From Oscillospiraceae bacterium (GTDB lineage Bacteria; Bacillota; Clostridia; Oscillospirales; Ruminococcaceae): a stretch of 64,000 nt of DNA. Positions 9,924 through 18,845 of this stretch are shown in pieces. Below the pieces are notes generated by a model. The model was not told the origin of the DNA and searched no databases. It was given only the letters and a program-made list of their open reading frames with translations. The stretch is from NCBI GenBank assembly GCA_017435565.1, contig JAFSEU010000023.1, positions 60,559-124,558 on the forward strand, in the 5' to 3' direction. Positions within the stretch are counted from its first letter, which is position 1. The number at the start of each line of letters is the position of its first letter. Position numbers and translations under genes: made by a program.

Positions 9924-12143
9924 TCAGCCCGAATCTCCGTCGATTGCAAAATAAAGCTCAATGATTGAACCCTTTGCAACGTTTTCGCCGTAGCTTATGC
10001 TCTGTGTATGAACGGTTGCGCTGGTGTTTGATGAAGCACCTGTAAGTGTATAATTCAGACCGACTGAAGCGAGAGTGGCGTTTGCCTGATAAAGTGACAT
10101 TCCCGTAAGGTCGGGCACAGTAACAGGCTCCTGCGTCGTTTCGGCTTCTGTGTAAATATATACTGTTCCGTCTGCAGGCATTTTGCTGTCGGCAGGGGGC
10201 ATCTGTGCATAAACAGAATCTCCTTCACCGATTATTTCGTAGTTAAAGCCTGCGCCCTGAACCTTGAGAACAGCGTTTTCTGTGCTCAGATCTGCAAGTG
10301 AGGGAACAGCAATGTCGAGTGTGAGCAGCTCTTCCTCTGTATATTCGGGATAATATCCTAAGTAGGGGAGAATATCCGTCATTATGGCTCTTGCAGTCGG
10401 AACAGCAACTATGCTTGCATAATAATCACCGGTTGTCGGTTCGTCAACCATAATCAGCATGATTATATCTGGGTCGTACGCCGGTGTGAAGCAGCAGTAT
10501 GACGCAACATAAAGGTCATCTCTGCCCTGTGCGTTGTTTTCGTCCTGCTTTTGTGAGGTTCCGCTTTTTCCACCGATGCTGTAGCCCTTTATGTATGCGT
10601 TGCTTCCGCCGTTTGTTTCAACAACGTTTTCAAGTGCGGCACGCATTGTTTCCGAGGTTTCTTCGGAGATTACCTGGCGGATAACATCGGTTTCGTGTTC
10701 CCAGGTGACATTTCCGTCCGAATCGACAATTTTGTCAACTACATACGGTGTTACAAGATATCCGCCGTTTATGCAGGCGGCATATGAAGTTATCATCTGC
10801 AAGGGAGTAACCTTGTTCGTCTGCCCGAATGAACATGATGCAAGTTCAACCGGGCCCATTCCGTTATAACCCTGATAAATGCTTGTTGCTTCAAACGGAA
10901 GGTCAATACCCGTTCTTTCGGTGAGCCCGAAGGCTTCAAAATAATCGCTGAAGGTGCGCGCGCCGAGCCTGTCGGAAATAGAAATAAATGCCGGGTTACA
11001 TGAATTTGCAAGCGCTTCAAAGAAATTCTGTGTACCATGTCCGCTGGCCTTCCAGCAGTGGAAGGTGGTTCCGGAAACGTTTGTGTCGCCGCAGCTGAAT
11101 GCGTCGGTGAGCGAGATTGCCTGTTCTTCCAGCGCCATAGACCCTGTAATTACCTTGAAGACCGAACCGGGGTAATAGATTTCGGTAATGCATTTGTTCT
11201 TCCATTGCATTTCTCTTGCCGCAACGTAAGCCTCTTGATAGTCTTCGTCGCTAAGAAGGTCAAGCTGTGCCTGAACATTCGGGTCGTAGATTACGCCCGG
11301 GTTGTTCAGGTCGAATCCGGGAACTGTTGCCATTGCAAGAATCGCACCGGTGTTGCAGTCCATAATAATTCCACAGGTACGCTGTGCAACAATCTGGTCT
11401 TCGACAACATCGGCAAGGTTTTTTTCGAGATAATACTGAAGATTTATGTCAAGCGTCAGATAGAGGTCACTGCCGTTCTGTGCTTCATAAAGCTTTTTGT
11501 ATTCATATGCCATTTCATCGCCGTTTGCGTCTGTGGCTGTAATAATTCTTCCGTCGATTCCTGTCAGTTCGTCATCGTACTGGAACTCAATTCCGTATTG
11601 TCCGACGCCGTCGCCGTTTGTAAATCCGATGACCGAAGCGGCAAGCTCGTTCTGCGGATAGTAGCGCTTTGTGTCTTCGACAGTGCTGATGCATCTGATT
11701 CCGTATTCTTCGATGAAAACGTAAATTTCATCTACAACTGATTGTTCAACTTGGGATTTTAAGACCTCATACTGGCTTGAGGTTTTGCCTAAGGCCTGTG
11801 TGACCTTGGATTCTTCAATGTCAAGCTTTTCGGAAAGAGTTGAGGTGATAAGGTCTAAATTTGCGGTATCGTATTTCTGATAAAGCGACGGGTCAACAAA
11901 CACCTTGTAAACCGTTGCGCTTGCCGCAAGAAGCTCACCGTTGGCGTCAAAAATAGAGCCTCTGCTTGCAGAAATATTCACAGTACTGAACTGCGTTTCG
12001 TTTGCAAGTTTTTTATATTTATCGCTTTGTGTAACGGCTGTGGCGAAAAGGTGCCCCACAATCCATACTACAAATGCTATGATTACTGCAAATACAACAA
12101 CGTTTAAGCGCCGTATCATCGGCGAGGTTGGTTTGTCAGCCAT
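9924..12143 (-). CDS. Class B penicillin-binding protein (FtsI/SpoVD-like) with PASTA domains
   Basis: Transpeptidase for septal or spore-cortex peptidoglycan, anchored by one N-terminal membrane helix (about 12-35). A PBP dimerisation domain spans about 55-215 (SRGSIFDANGELLA). The transpeptidase motifs are SVFK (Ser327-Lys330), SCN (380-382) and KSGT (525-528). Two PASTA-like repeats follow, at about 600-665 and 675-735. PASTA repeats and the position after ftsL fit either the vegetative division PBP or sporulation SpoVD. Sequence alone does not separate these, so no symbol is given. The start is preceded by AGAAGGAGGAAG. Confidence 0.93.
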   Translation of the reverse strand: MADKPTSPMIRRLNVVVFAVIIAFVVWIVGHLFATAVTQSDKYKKLANETQFSTVNISASRGSIFDANGELLAASATVYKVFVDPSLYQKYDTANLDLITSTLSEKLDIEESKVTQALGKTSSQYEVLKSQVEQSVVDEIYVFIEEYGIRCISTVEDTKRYYPQNELAASVIGFTNGDGVGQYGIEFQYDDELTGIDGRIITATDANGDEMAYEYKKLYEAQNGSDLYLTLDINLQYYLEKNLADVVEDQIVAQRTCGIIMDCNTGAILAMATVPGFDLNNPGVIYDPNVQAQLDLLSDEDYQEAYVAAREMQWKNKCITEIYYPGSVFKVITGSMALEEQAISLTDAFSCGDTNVSGTTFHCWKASGHGTQNFFEALANSCNPAFISISDRLGARTFSDYFEAFGLTERTGIDLPFEATSIYQGYNGMGPVELASCSFGQTNKVTPLQMITSYAACINGGYLVTPYVVDKIVDSDGNVTWEHETDVIRQVISEETSETMRAALENVVETNGGSNAYIKGYSIGGKSGTSQKQDENNAQGRDDLYVASYCCFTPAYDPDIIMLIMVDEPTTGDYYASIVAVPTARAIMTDILPYLGYYPEYTEEELLTLDIAVPSLADLSTENAVLKVQGAGFNYEIIGEGDSVYAQMPPADSKMPADGTVYIYTEAETTQEPVTVPDLTGMSLYQANATLASVGLNYTLTGASSNTSATVHTQSISYGENVAKGSIIELYFAIDGDSG

Positions 12144-12321
12144 TGTGCTTCCTCCTTCTGAAAGTTATCGGCAATTCAAAAAAACGACTAATATCGCTGT
12201 TAAATTTACCTTTTTTACTGTCAATTCACTTGTTCTACATAAAATTATCTTTTTTGAAAAATCTCCATATAGCAAGGAAAGCCAACACGAAGGTTGACTG
12301 TCCTAAAGGTATTATATTTGT
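12144..12321. other. ftsL-pbp spacer with UUCG-loop hairpin
   Basis: This 178-bp AT-rich gap contains an inverted repeat at 12280-12299. On the minus strand it folds as a 7-bp stem with a UUCG-type loop (AGTCAACC/TTCG/TGTTGGCT with one G-T pair). No run of T follows it, so it is more likely an RNA stability or processing element than a terminator. No convincing promoter was found. Confidence 0.4.
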
Positions 12322-12798
12322 TTAGCCCATGATATATTCCACAAAATCGTCGAATTTGTCCTTTATTTTGACAAATACATTGGTCTCCTCCTGCGTTGTC
12401 TGAATTACCGCATCCTGCTGGACGCAGATATACTCAATCTGCGAGCTGTCAATTTTTTCCAGTCCGAGAACGTCCTCAGCGTAATGCTCAACGTTCTGTT
12501 TGGAGGTCATACTTTGAATTTCACTCTGCATTTTTACGTTTTCGCTGTTGATGAGCTCAAGCTGAGCCGTTGTAGTCGAAAGCTCGTTGTAAAGGTCAGC
12601 TTCTCTGAGCTTGCCCGCAATCATAAAGCAAAGCAGAGCACATACTGCGGCACAAAGCGCTACGACCTTCAAAGGCACAGCTCTTTTATGCACTACTGTA
12701 TTGTTTTTTATGCGTTTGATTTGTTCCTTGCTGAGCTGTCTCGCCGTAGATTCTTCATAGGCTGATGTATTCTGATAAGCAAGATTGGTCTGTGCCAT
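12322..12798 (-). CDS. FtsL-like division protein
   Basis: Small bitopic protein of 158 residues. It has a cytoplasmic basic N-terminus, one membrane segment (about 54-74) and an extracytoplasmic segment with heptad-like Leu/Val/Met spacing (about 76-125), as expected of FtsL, which forms a coiled coil with FtsB/DivIC. The position between rsmH and the class B PBP is the standard ftsL position. The long cytoplasmic region (over 50 residues) and acidic C-terminus are lineage features. The call is based mainly on topology and synteny, because FtsL is poorly conserved. Confidence 0.8.
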   Translation of the reverse strand: MAQTNLAYQNTSAYEESTARQLSKEQIKRIKNNTVVHKRAVPLKVVALCAAVCALLCFMIAGKLREADLYNELSTTTAQLELINSENVKMQSEIQSMTSKQNVEHYAEDVLGLEKIDSSQIEYICVQQDAVIQTTQEETNVFVKIKDKFDDFVEYIMG

Positions 12799-12825
12799 TT
12801 TAAAATTCCTTTCAATTATTTGTGT

Positions 12826-13749
12826 TTACTTTATTTTTTCAATTACTCTGAGTTTTGCACTTCGTGAACGGAGATTGTCGTCAAGCTCCTGCTCGGTGGC
12901 GGTAAGCGGTTTTTTGAAAAGCAGCCTGCCGTTTGGTGTTTTTCCGCATACGCATTGCGGAAACTGCGGCGGGCATATGCAGCCCGTGCAATATTGCGCA
13001 AAGCGTTTTTTTACAAGTCTGTCTTCAAGTGAATGGAATGTGATTACCGCAAGCCTTCCGCCAACTTTAAGCGAATCAAAGGCGGCATCAAGCCCGATGG
13101 ACAAATGCTCAAATTCATTGTTCACGGCAATTCTGATTGCCTGAAATGTTTTTTTGCAGGGGTTCTTTTCCCTTCGGTATGAAGCGGGAACGTTTTCTTT
13201 TATGATTTCTGCAAGCTGCAGCGTCGTTTCGATTCTGCCAAGCTCACGCTGGTTTACAATTGCCCTGGCGATGCTGCGGGCGTTTTTTTCTTCGCCGTAT
13301 TCAAAAATAATTCTTGAAAGCTCGTCAAAGCTGTATGTATTGACAATATCTGCGGCGCTTAAGCCGTTTTTGCTCATTCGCATATCGAGAGCTGCGTCGT
13401 TGTGATATGAAAAACCGCGTTCGGCGCAATCAAGCTGATATGAAGAAACCCCCAAGTCCATCAGAATTCCGTCAACCTTGTCAATTCCAAGCTCAGCAAG
13501 AACATCTTTCAGCTGCGAATAATTCTTGTTGATAACCTGTGCGTTAAATTCGGCAAGACGGCTTGTTGCCACTGCAACAGCTTCGGGGTCTCTGTCCAGA
13601 GCAATAAGTCTTCCGCTTTTTAAATTCTGCGCAATAAGGCGAGAGTGTCCTGCGCCGCCTGCGGTACAGTCAACATAAATTCCGTCGGGTTTTATATCAA
13701 GCGCTTCTATACATTCATTAGCCAGAACAGGCAGATGCTTAAATTCCAT
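12826..13749 (-). CDS. rsmH: 16S rRNA (cytosine-1402-N4)-methyltransferase RsmH (MraW)
   Basis: SAM-dependent methyltransferase that modifies C1402 in the ribosomal P site. Characteristic stretches are KHLPVLANECIEAL at the start, the SAM loop VDCTAGGAGHSRLI, GILMDLGVSSYQLD, and AVITFHSLEDRLVK near the C-terminus. The 307-residue length is typical. It is second in the cluster, between mraZ and ftsL, as in most bacteria. Confidence 0.97.
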   Translation of the reverse strand: MEFKHLPVLANECIEALDIKPDGIYVDCTAGGAGHSRLIAQNLKSGRLIALDRDPEAVAVATSRLAEFNAQVINKNYSQLKDVLAELGIDKVDGILMDLGVSSYQLDCAERGFSYHNDAALDMRMSKNGLSAADIVNTYSFDELSRIIFEYGEEKNARSIARAIVNQRELGRIETTLQLAEIIKENVPASYRREKNPCKKTFQAIRIAVNNEFEHLSIGLDAAFDSLKVGGRLAVITFHSLEDRLVKKRFAQYCTGCICPPQFPQCVCGKTPNGRLLFKKPLTATEQELDDNLRSRSAKLRVIEKIK

Positions 13750-13768
13750 TTTTCAGTCTTTCGTTATA

Positions 13769-14224
13769 TCAGAAGCCAAGCTTCGTCATTGTTTCAATAA
13801 TATCTTCTTCGCTCATGGCAGCATTCATATCTTCCCAACGCTGCTTGTCCCAGATTTCAGCCTGAGTCGCTCTGCCGATGACTACGACATCGTGTTCGAG
13901 TCCGGCATAATCACGCAGTTTCGGTGAAATAAGTATTCGTCCCTGCTTGTCGGGCTCCACCGTGGTAGCGTTTGAAAAAACAAATCTCTGCATATTTCTG
14001 CTTTCGGTGGCGGGCAGAGCCTTTACCTTTTCGACAAGCTCAATCCAGTCCTTGTTTGTATAAACTGCAAGACAGCCGTCAAAACCTCTTGTGACAACAA
14101 AGCTCGAACCGAAAATCGCTTTAAGCTTTGTGGGAAAATTCATTCTTCCCTTGGCGTCAATCGTGTGATTGTATTCGCCCATAAGAAATTCTACATTGCA
14201 GTTTTCCTGCACGCAATCGCTCAA
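13769..14224 (-). CDS. mraZ: Transcriptional regulator MraZ
   Basis: AbrB/SpoVT-fold DNA-binding protein that forms ring oligomers and represses its own dcw operon. The protein contains MGEYNHTIDAKGRMNFPTK and a second half-domain ending in a DKQGRILISPKLRDYAGL-type motif. The start chosen is a TTG at 14224, because GGAGGTGA lies about 8 nt upstream of it. An internal ATG at residue 15, the usual MraZ start, has no ribosome-binding site. The protein may therefore carry an extra 14-residue N-terminal extension. MraZ boxes are visible upstream. Confidence 0.94.
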   Translation of the reverse strand: MSDCVQENCNVEFLMGEYNHTIDAKGRMNFPTKLKAIFGSSFVVTRGFDGCLAVYTNKDWIELVEKVKALPATESRNMQRFVFSNATTVEPDKQGRILISPKLRDYAGLEHDVVVIGRATQAEIWDKQRWEDMNAAMSEEDIIETMTKLGF

Positions 14225-14281
14225 GCTCCGTCACCTCCAATCGGACATTTGTGGAAGTTTTAGTGAACTTTTAGCCTAATT

Positions 14282-14336
14282 CACCCACTTTTACCCACTG
14301 TAGGTTAATTATACAACACACAAGCCGAAAAATCAA
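14282..14336 (-). promoter_or_regulatory. dcw cluster promoter with two MraZ boxes
   Basis: On the minus strand TTGATT (14331-14336) and TATAAT (14308-14313) are separated by exactly 17 bp. Just downstream, two AGTGGGT repeats are spaced exactly 10 bp apart (GTGGG cores 14294-14298 and 14284-14288, minus strand), with a degenerate third TAGGC one period later. MraZ is known to bind TGGGN repeats at 10-bp spacing. Their position at and after the start site fits autorepression. Confidence 0.88.
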
Positions 14337-14432
14337 GACATCACACAAAATTTTTGCCTGTAAATCATTTATAAAATTATTTTGGTTGATTTGTGCATAT
14401 TTAACAAAGTCGTTTTTTGCGATAATGGCTTG

Positions 14433-14461
14433 TTGACACGATTTGTGTCAGGTAGTAAAAT
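14433..14461 (+). promoter_or_regulatory. Promoter with palindromic operator upstream of the DUF3810 gene
   Basis: TTGACA (14433-14438), 17 bp, TAAAAT (14456-14461). A perfect inverted repeat TGACAC-5 nt-GTGTCA (14434-14450) covers the -35 box and the first part of the spacer. That is a position where a dimeric repressor could block RNA polymerase. The regulator is unknown. Confidence 0.75.
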
Positions 14462-14493
14462 AAAATGTAGATTATGAATCGAGAGGTGAGGGC

Positions 14494-15594
14494 TTGAAAA
14501 AACTGAAAGTAATCGACAAAATCATCATTGGTATTTTTGTATTTATTATACTGATATTGCTCCTTGCAACCCTTAGCACACCCTTTGCCGATTTTTATGT
14601 GCAGAAAATATATCCTGTGTTGATGAGGTGCGCCGCAATCTGTTCACCTTTGCCTTTCAGCGTTGGTGAAATTATTATAATAATATTTGTCTGTTCCTTG
14701 ATTTTGGGTATGCTTGCGTTTGCACCGTTGATGGCGATTTTGAAAACAAAAAGGAAAAAAATTCTGACAATTTATGCCAGAACTATAAGTGTGACTGCCG
14801 CATTGATTATGCTGCCCGTTACTCTCAATTGTCTTGTTATGTATAAAACAACATCGTTTTCTCAGCGCTATATGCCGCAAGCCGATAAAAATTCGGCTGA
14901 TACTGTTGCAATATATAATATGATGGCGCAAAAGGCAAGCGAGCTTTCCTATGAGGTTGAGCGTGATGAACACGATTATTTTAAGCTTTCCGATGATTTG
15001 AACGAAACTGCCAAGCAATCAATGCTTAATATCAGCGATGAATACTCCCAGCTTGAAGGATATTACCCCAACCCCAAGCCCATTGCAAATTCATTTCTGA
15101 TGAGTCAGGAATATCTGACGGGAATTTTTTTGCCTTTTACCTTGGAGGCAAATTATAACAACGATATGTGCGATATAAATCTGCCGTTTACCGTGTGCCA
15201 CGAATTGGCGCATCTCAAGGGAATTATGAGCGAGGATGAGGCAAATTTCATAGCCTTTCTTGCATGCATAAATTCCGAAAGCGTTGATTTTCAATACAGC
15301 GGATATATCAATATGCTTGAATATCTTGAGTCGTATACAAATGTTCTGGCGGTCAGCCCTGATATTATCGCAATGCACGGCAAGGTGTATATGGATATGT
15401 ACAGCTTTTTGCCCGAAAATTACTGGGAAGAGAATGAAGAAAAGGAAATTATACCAACCGAGGTTGTAGAGACTATTGCCGATACGGCAAACGATACGTA
15501 TCTGAAAGCAAACGGCGAAACACAAGGCGTTGAAACCTACAGTATGGTAGTTGACCTTGTGCTTGAATATTACAGCATAAATCCTGTGGAGTAA
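14494..15594 (+). CDS. DUF3810 membrane protein with HExxH motif
   Basis: 366-residue protein with three N-terminal hydrophobic segments (about 8-30, 55-82, 95-118) and a large C-terminal domain. That domain carries CHELAHLKGIMSEDEAN, an HExxH zinc-protease-like motif followed by a glutamate, as in the DUF3810 family. The function of that family is unknown, though metallopeptidase activity is a reasonable inference. The start is a TTG preceded by GAGAGGTGAGGG; the nearby ATG is out of frame. It is monocistronic, with its own promoter and a terminator. Confidence 0.85.
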   Translation: MKKLKVIDKIIIGIFVFIILILLLATLSTPFADFYVQKIYPVLMRCAAICSPLPFSVGEIIIIIFVCSLILGMLAFAPLMAILKTKRKKILTIYARTISVTAALIMLPVTLNCLVMYKTTSFSQRYMPQADKNSADTVAIYNMMAQKASELSYEVERDEHDYFKLSDDLNETAKQSMLNISDEYSQLEGYYPNPKPIANSFLMSQEYLTGIFLPFTLEANYNNDMCDINLPFTVCHELAHLKGIMSEDEANFIAFLACINSESVDFQYSGYINMLEYLESYTNVLAVSPDIIAMHGKVYMDMYSFLPENYWEENEEKEIIPTEVVETIADTANDTYLKANGETQGVETYSMVVDLVLEYYSINPVE

Positions 15595-15600
15595 ATATAT

Positions 15601-15642
15601 AAAGCCACTTCTGATTATAATTTCAAAAGTGGCTTTTTGTTA
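15601..15642 (+). terminator. Terminator of the DUF3810 gene
   Basis: AAAGCCACTT pairs with AAGTGGCTTT across a short loop and is followed by a T run. It lies 6 bp after the stop codon. Confidence 0.9.
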
Positions 15643-15691
15643 TATTTTCAAAACACAGTAAACTAAAGATTGGTTTAATCAAATAATAAAA

Positions 15692-15724
15692 TCCCGCTGA
15701 AAAGAATTGCCTTTTTAGCGGGAA
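15692..15724 (-). terminator. Terminator of the polysaccharide exporter operon
   Basis: On the minus strand TCCCGCT pairs with AGCGGGA and is followed by TTTTATTATTT. It lies just after the ATPase gene stop. Confidence 0.8.
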
Positions 15725-15749
15725 AAACTATTATATATAATACTGATGT

Positions 15750-17027
15750 TTACAAAATCTCAATTTTATCAAAAACATTGCTGCCCCATGCAGAGCTTTG
15801 CCACAAAATTCCGCTTGCTTGTGTGCTGCCGCTGTATTCAAACGAGAAAGCGTTCTCAACACGGTCAAGGTTGTCAATTTTGCCGTTGCTGGTTTTCTGT
15901 GATATCGAAATATCGCAGAAAAATTTTCCTTGGCACAGGTGAGAAATATCAAGCGCAAGCCTTGTTGTGTTCTGCTCATCTTTGCGTGAATGAATCGCAC
16001 AGTCCGAAATGCTCATACCCACAGGATTTCTGTCGGCGGTTTTTATGACGATGCGCACCATAGCATTTTCGATATTTTCAAGCGCACGCCATTTAAGCGC
16101 AACAATGCATTTTTCGTCGTTTGAAAATTTTGCTGCATTCTTGCCTTCAAATTCAATTTTTTGCATAACAGCCCTTTGCGCAAGATATTTACTGCGTATA
16201 TTGTTTTCAAGTTCAACAGAGGAAGCACAGCTGTCTGATGCGCATACGCTCATATACTGCTCAATTCCGTCAGAAGCTCTGCCGTCAAAAATCAGGCGAC
16301 CTTTGTCAAGAACGATTGCTTTTGAGCAAAGCCTTCTTACTGTGCTCATATTGTGACTGACGTAAAGAATGGTTTTGCCCTGAGATTTTGAGATTTCGTC
16401 CATCTTGCCGAGTGAGCTTTGCTTAAAGCTTTCGTCACCGACCGACAGAATCTCATCAAGTATGAGTATGTCGCTGTTCAGATGTGCAGCAACGGAAAAA
16501 GCAAGGCGCACGAACATTCCGCTTGAATAACGCTTCACAGGGGTGTCAATGAACTGTGAAATCCCCGAAAACTCGATTATTTCATCAAGCCTGCGGTTGA
16601 TGTCGCTGCGGCTCATACCTAAAATCGCACCGTTCATATATATGTTTTCTCTGCCGGTGAGCTCCCTGTGAAAGCCAGTTCCGACCTCAAGCATACTTGA
16701 AACCTTGCCGTTTATGCAGATTTTTCCCGCGCTTGGCGCAGTAATTCGTGAAATCAGCTTTAAAAGCGTTGATTTTCCCGCACCGTTTGCGCCGATTATT
16801 GCCACAGCGTCGCCTTTTTTTACCTCAAACGAAACATCGTCGAGTGCCTTGAAAAAATCACCCTTTTTGAATTCGGAGCAACCCGTTCCGATTTTTGAAT
16901 TCGGGTTCTCATTGCCTCTGAATTTTGCCGACATTGCCTGCAATTCATCCTTCAGAGTGCGTGCACCGATTACGCCAAGGCGGTATTCTTTGGATATATT
17001 TTCAATCTTGATTGCAATATCATTCAT
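15750..17027 (-). CDS. ABC transporter ATPase for surface polymer export (TagH/Wzt type)
   Basis: Nucleotide-binding subunit of an ABC-2 exporter for teichoic acid or polysaccharide. The N-terminal ATPase has Walker A GANGAGKST, signature YSSGMFVRLAFS and Walker B DILILDEILSVGDESF. From about residue 280 there is a separate beta-rich domain of about 145 residues, like the carbohydrate-recognition domain of Wzt. This implies that the exported polymer's end is recognised before transport. The ATG at 17027 is chosen, since it follows AAAGGCGGT and begins the typical NDIAIKIENISKEYRLG. It is 13 bp after the permease gene. No glycosyltransferases are adjacent, so the substrate is unknown. Confidence 0.92.
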   Translation of the reverse strand: MNDIAIKIENISKEYRLGVIGARTLKDELQAMSAKFRGNENPNSKIGTGCSEFKKGDFFKALDDVSFEVKKGDAVAIIGANGAGKSTLLKLISRITAPSAGKICINGKVSSMLEVGTGFHRELTGRENIYMNGAILGMSRSDINRRLDEIIEFSGISQFIDTPVKRYSSGMFVRLAFSVAAHLNSDILILDEILSVGDESFKQSSLGKMDEISKSQGKTILYVSHNMSTVRRLCSKAIVLDKGRLIFDGRASDGIEQYMSVCASDSCASSVELENNIRSKYLAQRAVMQKIEFEGKNAAKFSNDEKCIVALKWRALENIENAMVRIVIKTADRNPVGMSISDCAIHSRKDEQNTTRLALDISHLCQGKFFCDISISQKTSNGKIDNLDRVENAFSFEYSGSTQASGILWQSSAWGSNVFDKIEIL

Positions 17028-17040
17028 AATTAAACCGCCT

Positions 17041-17880
17041 TTATACAGTGTCGGCAAAGTTTTTTTCTGCCTTGTTGAATACGATAAGCCCGATAAGAAA
17101 AATTACAGCGGTGGTAATGCAGCTTTGAATATAAAAGCCTGCATAAAAGTTGCCGCAGCCTAAGAATGCATACCTGAATGCTTCGATAACGGGCGCTAAC
17201 GGGTTGAGCATCATCAGTGTCTGCCACTTTTCGGGCACGGATTCGTATGTATATATTACGGGAGAGGCATACATCCACAGCTGTATGGCAAATGATATCA
17301 GCATTGTCAGATCTCTGTATTTGATTGTGCAGGCAGAAATCAGCATACCCACCCCAAGCGAAAGCAGCATTGTATGCAAAACGAAAAGCGGCGTAAGTAT
17401 TATGAAAATATTGGGTTCAATCTGCCCTTTTGCGGCGTATATTCCGAAGAATACCAGAAAGAAGCAAAGCTGAATTGCAAACGAAATCAATTTTGAAATA
17501 ACCGATGAAATTGGCAGTACCAATCTCGGAAAATACACCTTCGTAAGCATATGCGAATGTGAAACGAGCACAGTTGAGCAGGCATTGAGAGAAGCGGAAA
17601 AATAGTGCCAGAGAACATTTGAGCAGAGGTAAAAAACAAACGCAGGCACATCGCCCGTTGAAAATCCGGCAAGATTTCCGAAGACCGCAGTAAAGACGAC
17701 CGTTGTCAGAAAAGGCTGAATCACAGCCCATAAAGGTCCGAGCACGGTCTGTTTGTATTTTGCAATAAAATCCCTTTTCACAAAAAGAAAAATCAGGTAT
17801 TTATACGCAATCAGCTCTTTGAAGTTGATTTTCAGAGGCGATTGCTTTGCTGTGATGACAGTATCATATTTTTGCTGCAT
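17041..17880 (-). CDS. ABC-2 permease for surface polymer export (TagG/Wzm type)
   Basis: Membrane subunit partner of the ATPase encoded downstream. It has 279 residues with six hydrophobic segments and the conserved KRDFIAKYKQTVLGPLWAVIQP stretch near residue 35, typical of TagG/Wzm proteins, with LNPLAPVIEAFRYAFLG near the C-terminus. It exports lipid-linked polysaccharide or teichoic acid across the membrane. No separate promoter is evident between the degV terminator and this gene. Confidence 0.93.
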   Translation of the reverse strand: MQQKYDTVITAKQSPLKINFKELIAYKYLIFLFVKRDFIAKYKQTVLGPLWAVIQPFLTTVVFTAVFGNLAGFSTGDVPAFVFYLCSNVLWHYFSASLNACSTVLVSHSHMLTKVYFPRLVLPISSVISKLISFAIQLCFFLVFFGIYAAKGQIEPNIFIILTPLFVLHTMLLSLGVGMLISACTIKYRDLTMLISFAIQLWMYASPVIYTYESVPEKWQTLMMLNPLAPVIEAFRYAFLGCGNFYAGFYIQSCITTAVIFLIGLIVFNKAEKNFADTV

Positions 17881-17913
17881 ATTTTCACCATCCTGCTTAT
17901 TGTGAATAACAGA

Positions 17914-17943
17914 AAACGGGAACGCAAAAGCACATTCCCGTTT
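17914..17943 (-). terminator. Terminator after degV
   Basis: On the minus strand AAACGGGAA pairs with TTCCCGTTT over a 12-nt loop and is followed by TCTG. It separates degV from the exporter genes. The T run is short, so termination may be partial. Confidence 0.7.
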
Positions 17944-17949
17944 GAGTTT

Positions 17950-18822
17950 TTATTTTCTGCGGTTTGATTTGATTACAACACCCGCTACCTGATGGCCTGC
18001 GTTTGAAGCGACAGCCGCACCTATCTGGCAGATCCATTCCGGCGGATAACCGAATTTCTTGGTCATAGCTTTAGAAAGCTCGTCAGCATATTCCTTGATG
18101 CTTCCGTAAACAATGCAGTAAGGTGTATGCGGAATCATTTCATCTTCTGCCATTTCAACGATTTTCGGAATAATATTCTTATCGCCTCTGACCTTGCTGG
18201 GGGTTGATGATACACCGCCTGCAATTTTGATGATGGGCTTTAAGCCGAGCATTTCGCCTGCAAAAGCGGCTGTTGCCGAAATTCTTCCCGAGCGCTTTGC
18301 ATATTTAAGTGTATATGCCGCAAAAATAACCTCAGCGGATGAATACCAGTCCTCAAGATATGACAGAATCTCATCAACACTTGAGCCCTTCTGCGCCTTG
18401 ATTCCTGCCTGGATAACGCCGTAGCCTTGTACTGCGGTGTAATTCGCCGAATCGACAATGTGAATGCGCATTCTGTCAGCGTCTTCGACCTCATCATAAA
18501 ACTCATTTCTTGCCATGAGTGCGGCATTGTGAGTGTTTGAGCCTGTTGAAGATATTGTGATGTGAATGACATCGGTGAAGCCCTGCTTGAAAAGCTCTTT
18601 ATAAGCTTCAAGGAATTCAAACATCGTTATCTGCGAGGTTGAAGGGAATTCTGCCGATTCATCCATCATTTTGAAATATTCGTTACTGTCAAAATCGACT
18701 CTTTCGTGATAGTCCTTACCGTCAACGATAATAGGAAAATTCATTATTTTAATGTCGAGTTCCTTTTCCTTGTCCTTGGGGATATCGCACGAAGAATCGG
18801 TCAAAATTTTAATTTTATTCAT
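17950..18822 (-). CDS. DegV family fatty-acid-binding protein
   Basis: DegV/FakB proteins bind a fatty acid so that FakA kinase can phosphorylate it. The N-terminal ILTDSSCDIP motif, SLxxTxSQI-type PSTSQITMFEF and the TISSTGSNTHNAA loop are typical. The ATG at 18822 gives a normal family start (MNKIKILTDSS); an in-frame ATG nine bases upstream also exists and neither has a strong Shine-Dalgarno. It is 23 bp downstream of trmL and probably co-transcribed. A second DegV gene lies at 46501-47388. Confidence 0.9.
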   Translation of the reverse strand: MNKIKILTDSSCDIPKDKEKELDIKIMNFPIIVDGKDYHERVDFDSNEYFKMMDESAEFPSTSQITMFEFLEAYKELFKQGFTDVIHITISSTGSNTHNAALMARNEFYDEVEDADRMRIHIVDSANYTAVQGYGVIQAGIKAQKGSSVDEILSYLEDWYSSAEVIFAAYTLKYAKRSGRISATAAFAGEMLGLKPIIKIAGGVSSTPSKVRGDKNIIPKIVEMAEDEMIPHTPYCIVYGSIKEYADELSKAMTKKFGYPPEWICQIGAAVASNAGHQVAGVVIKSNRRK

Positions 18823-18845
18823 TATATCCATCCATAATTGTAGTT

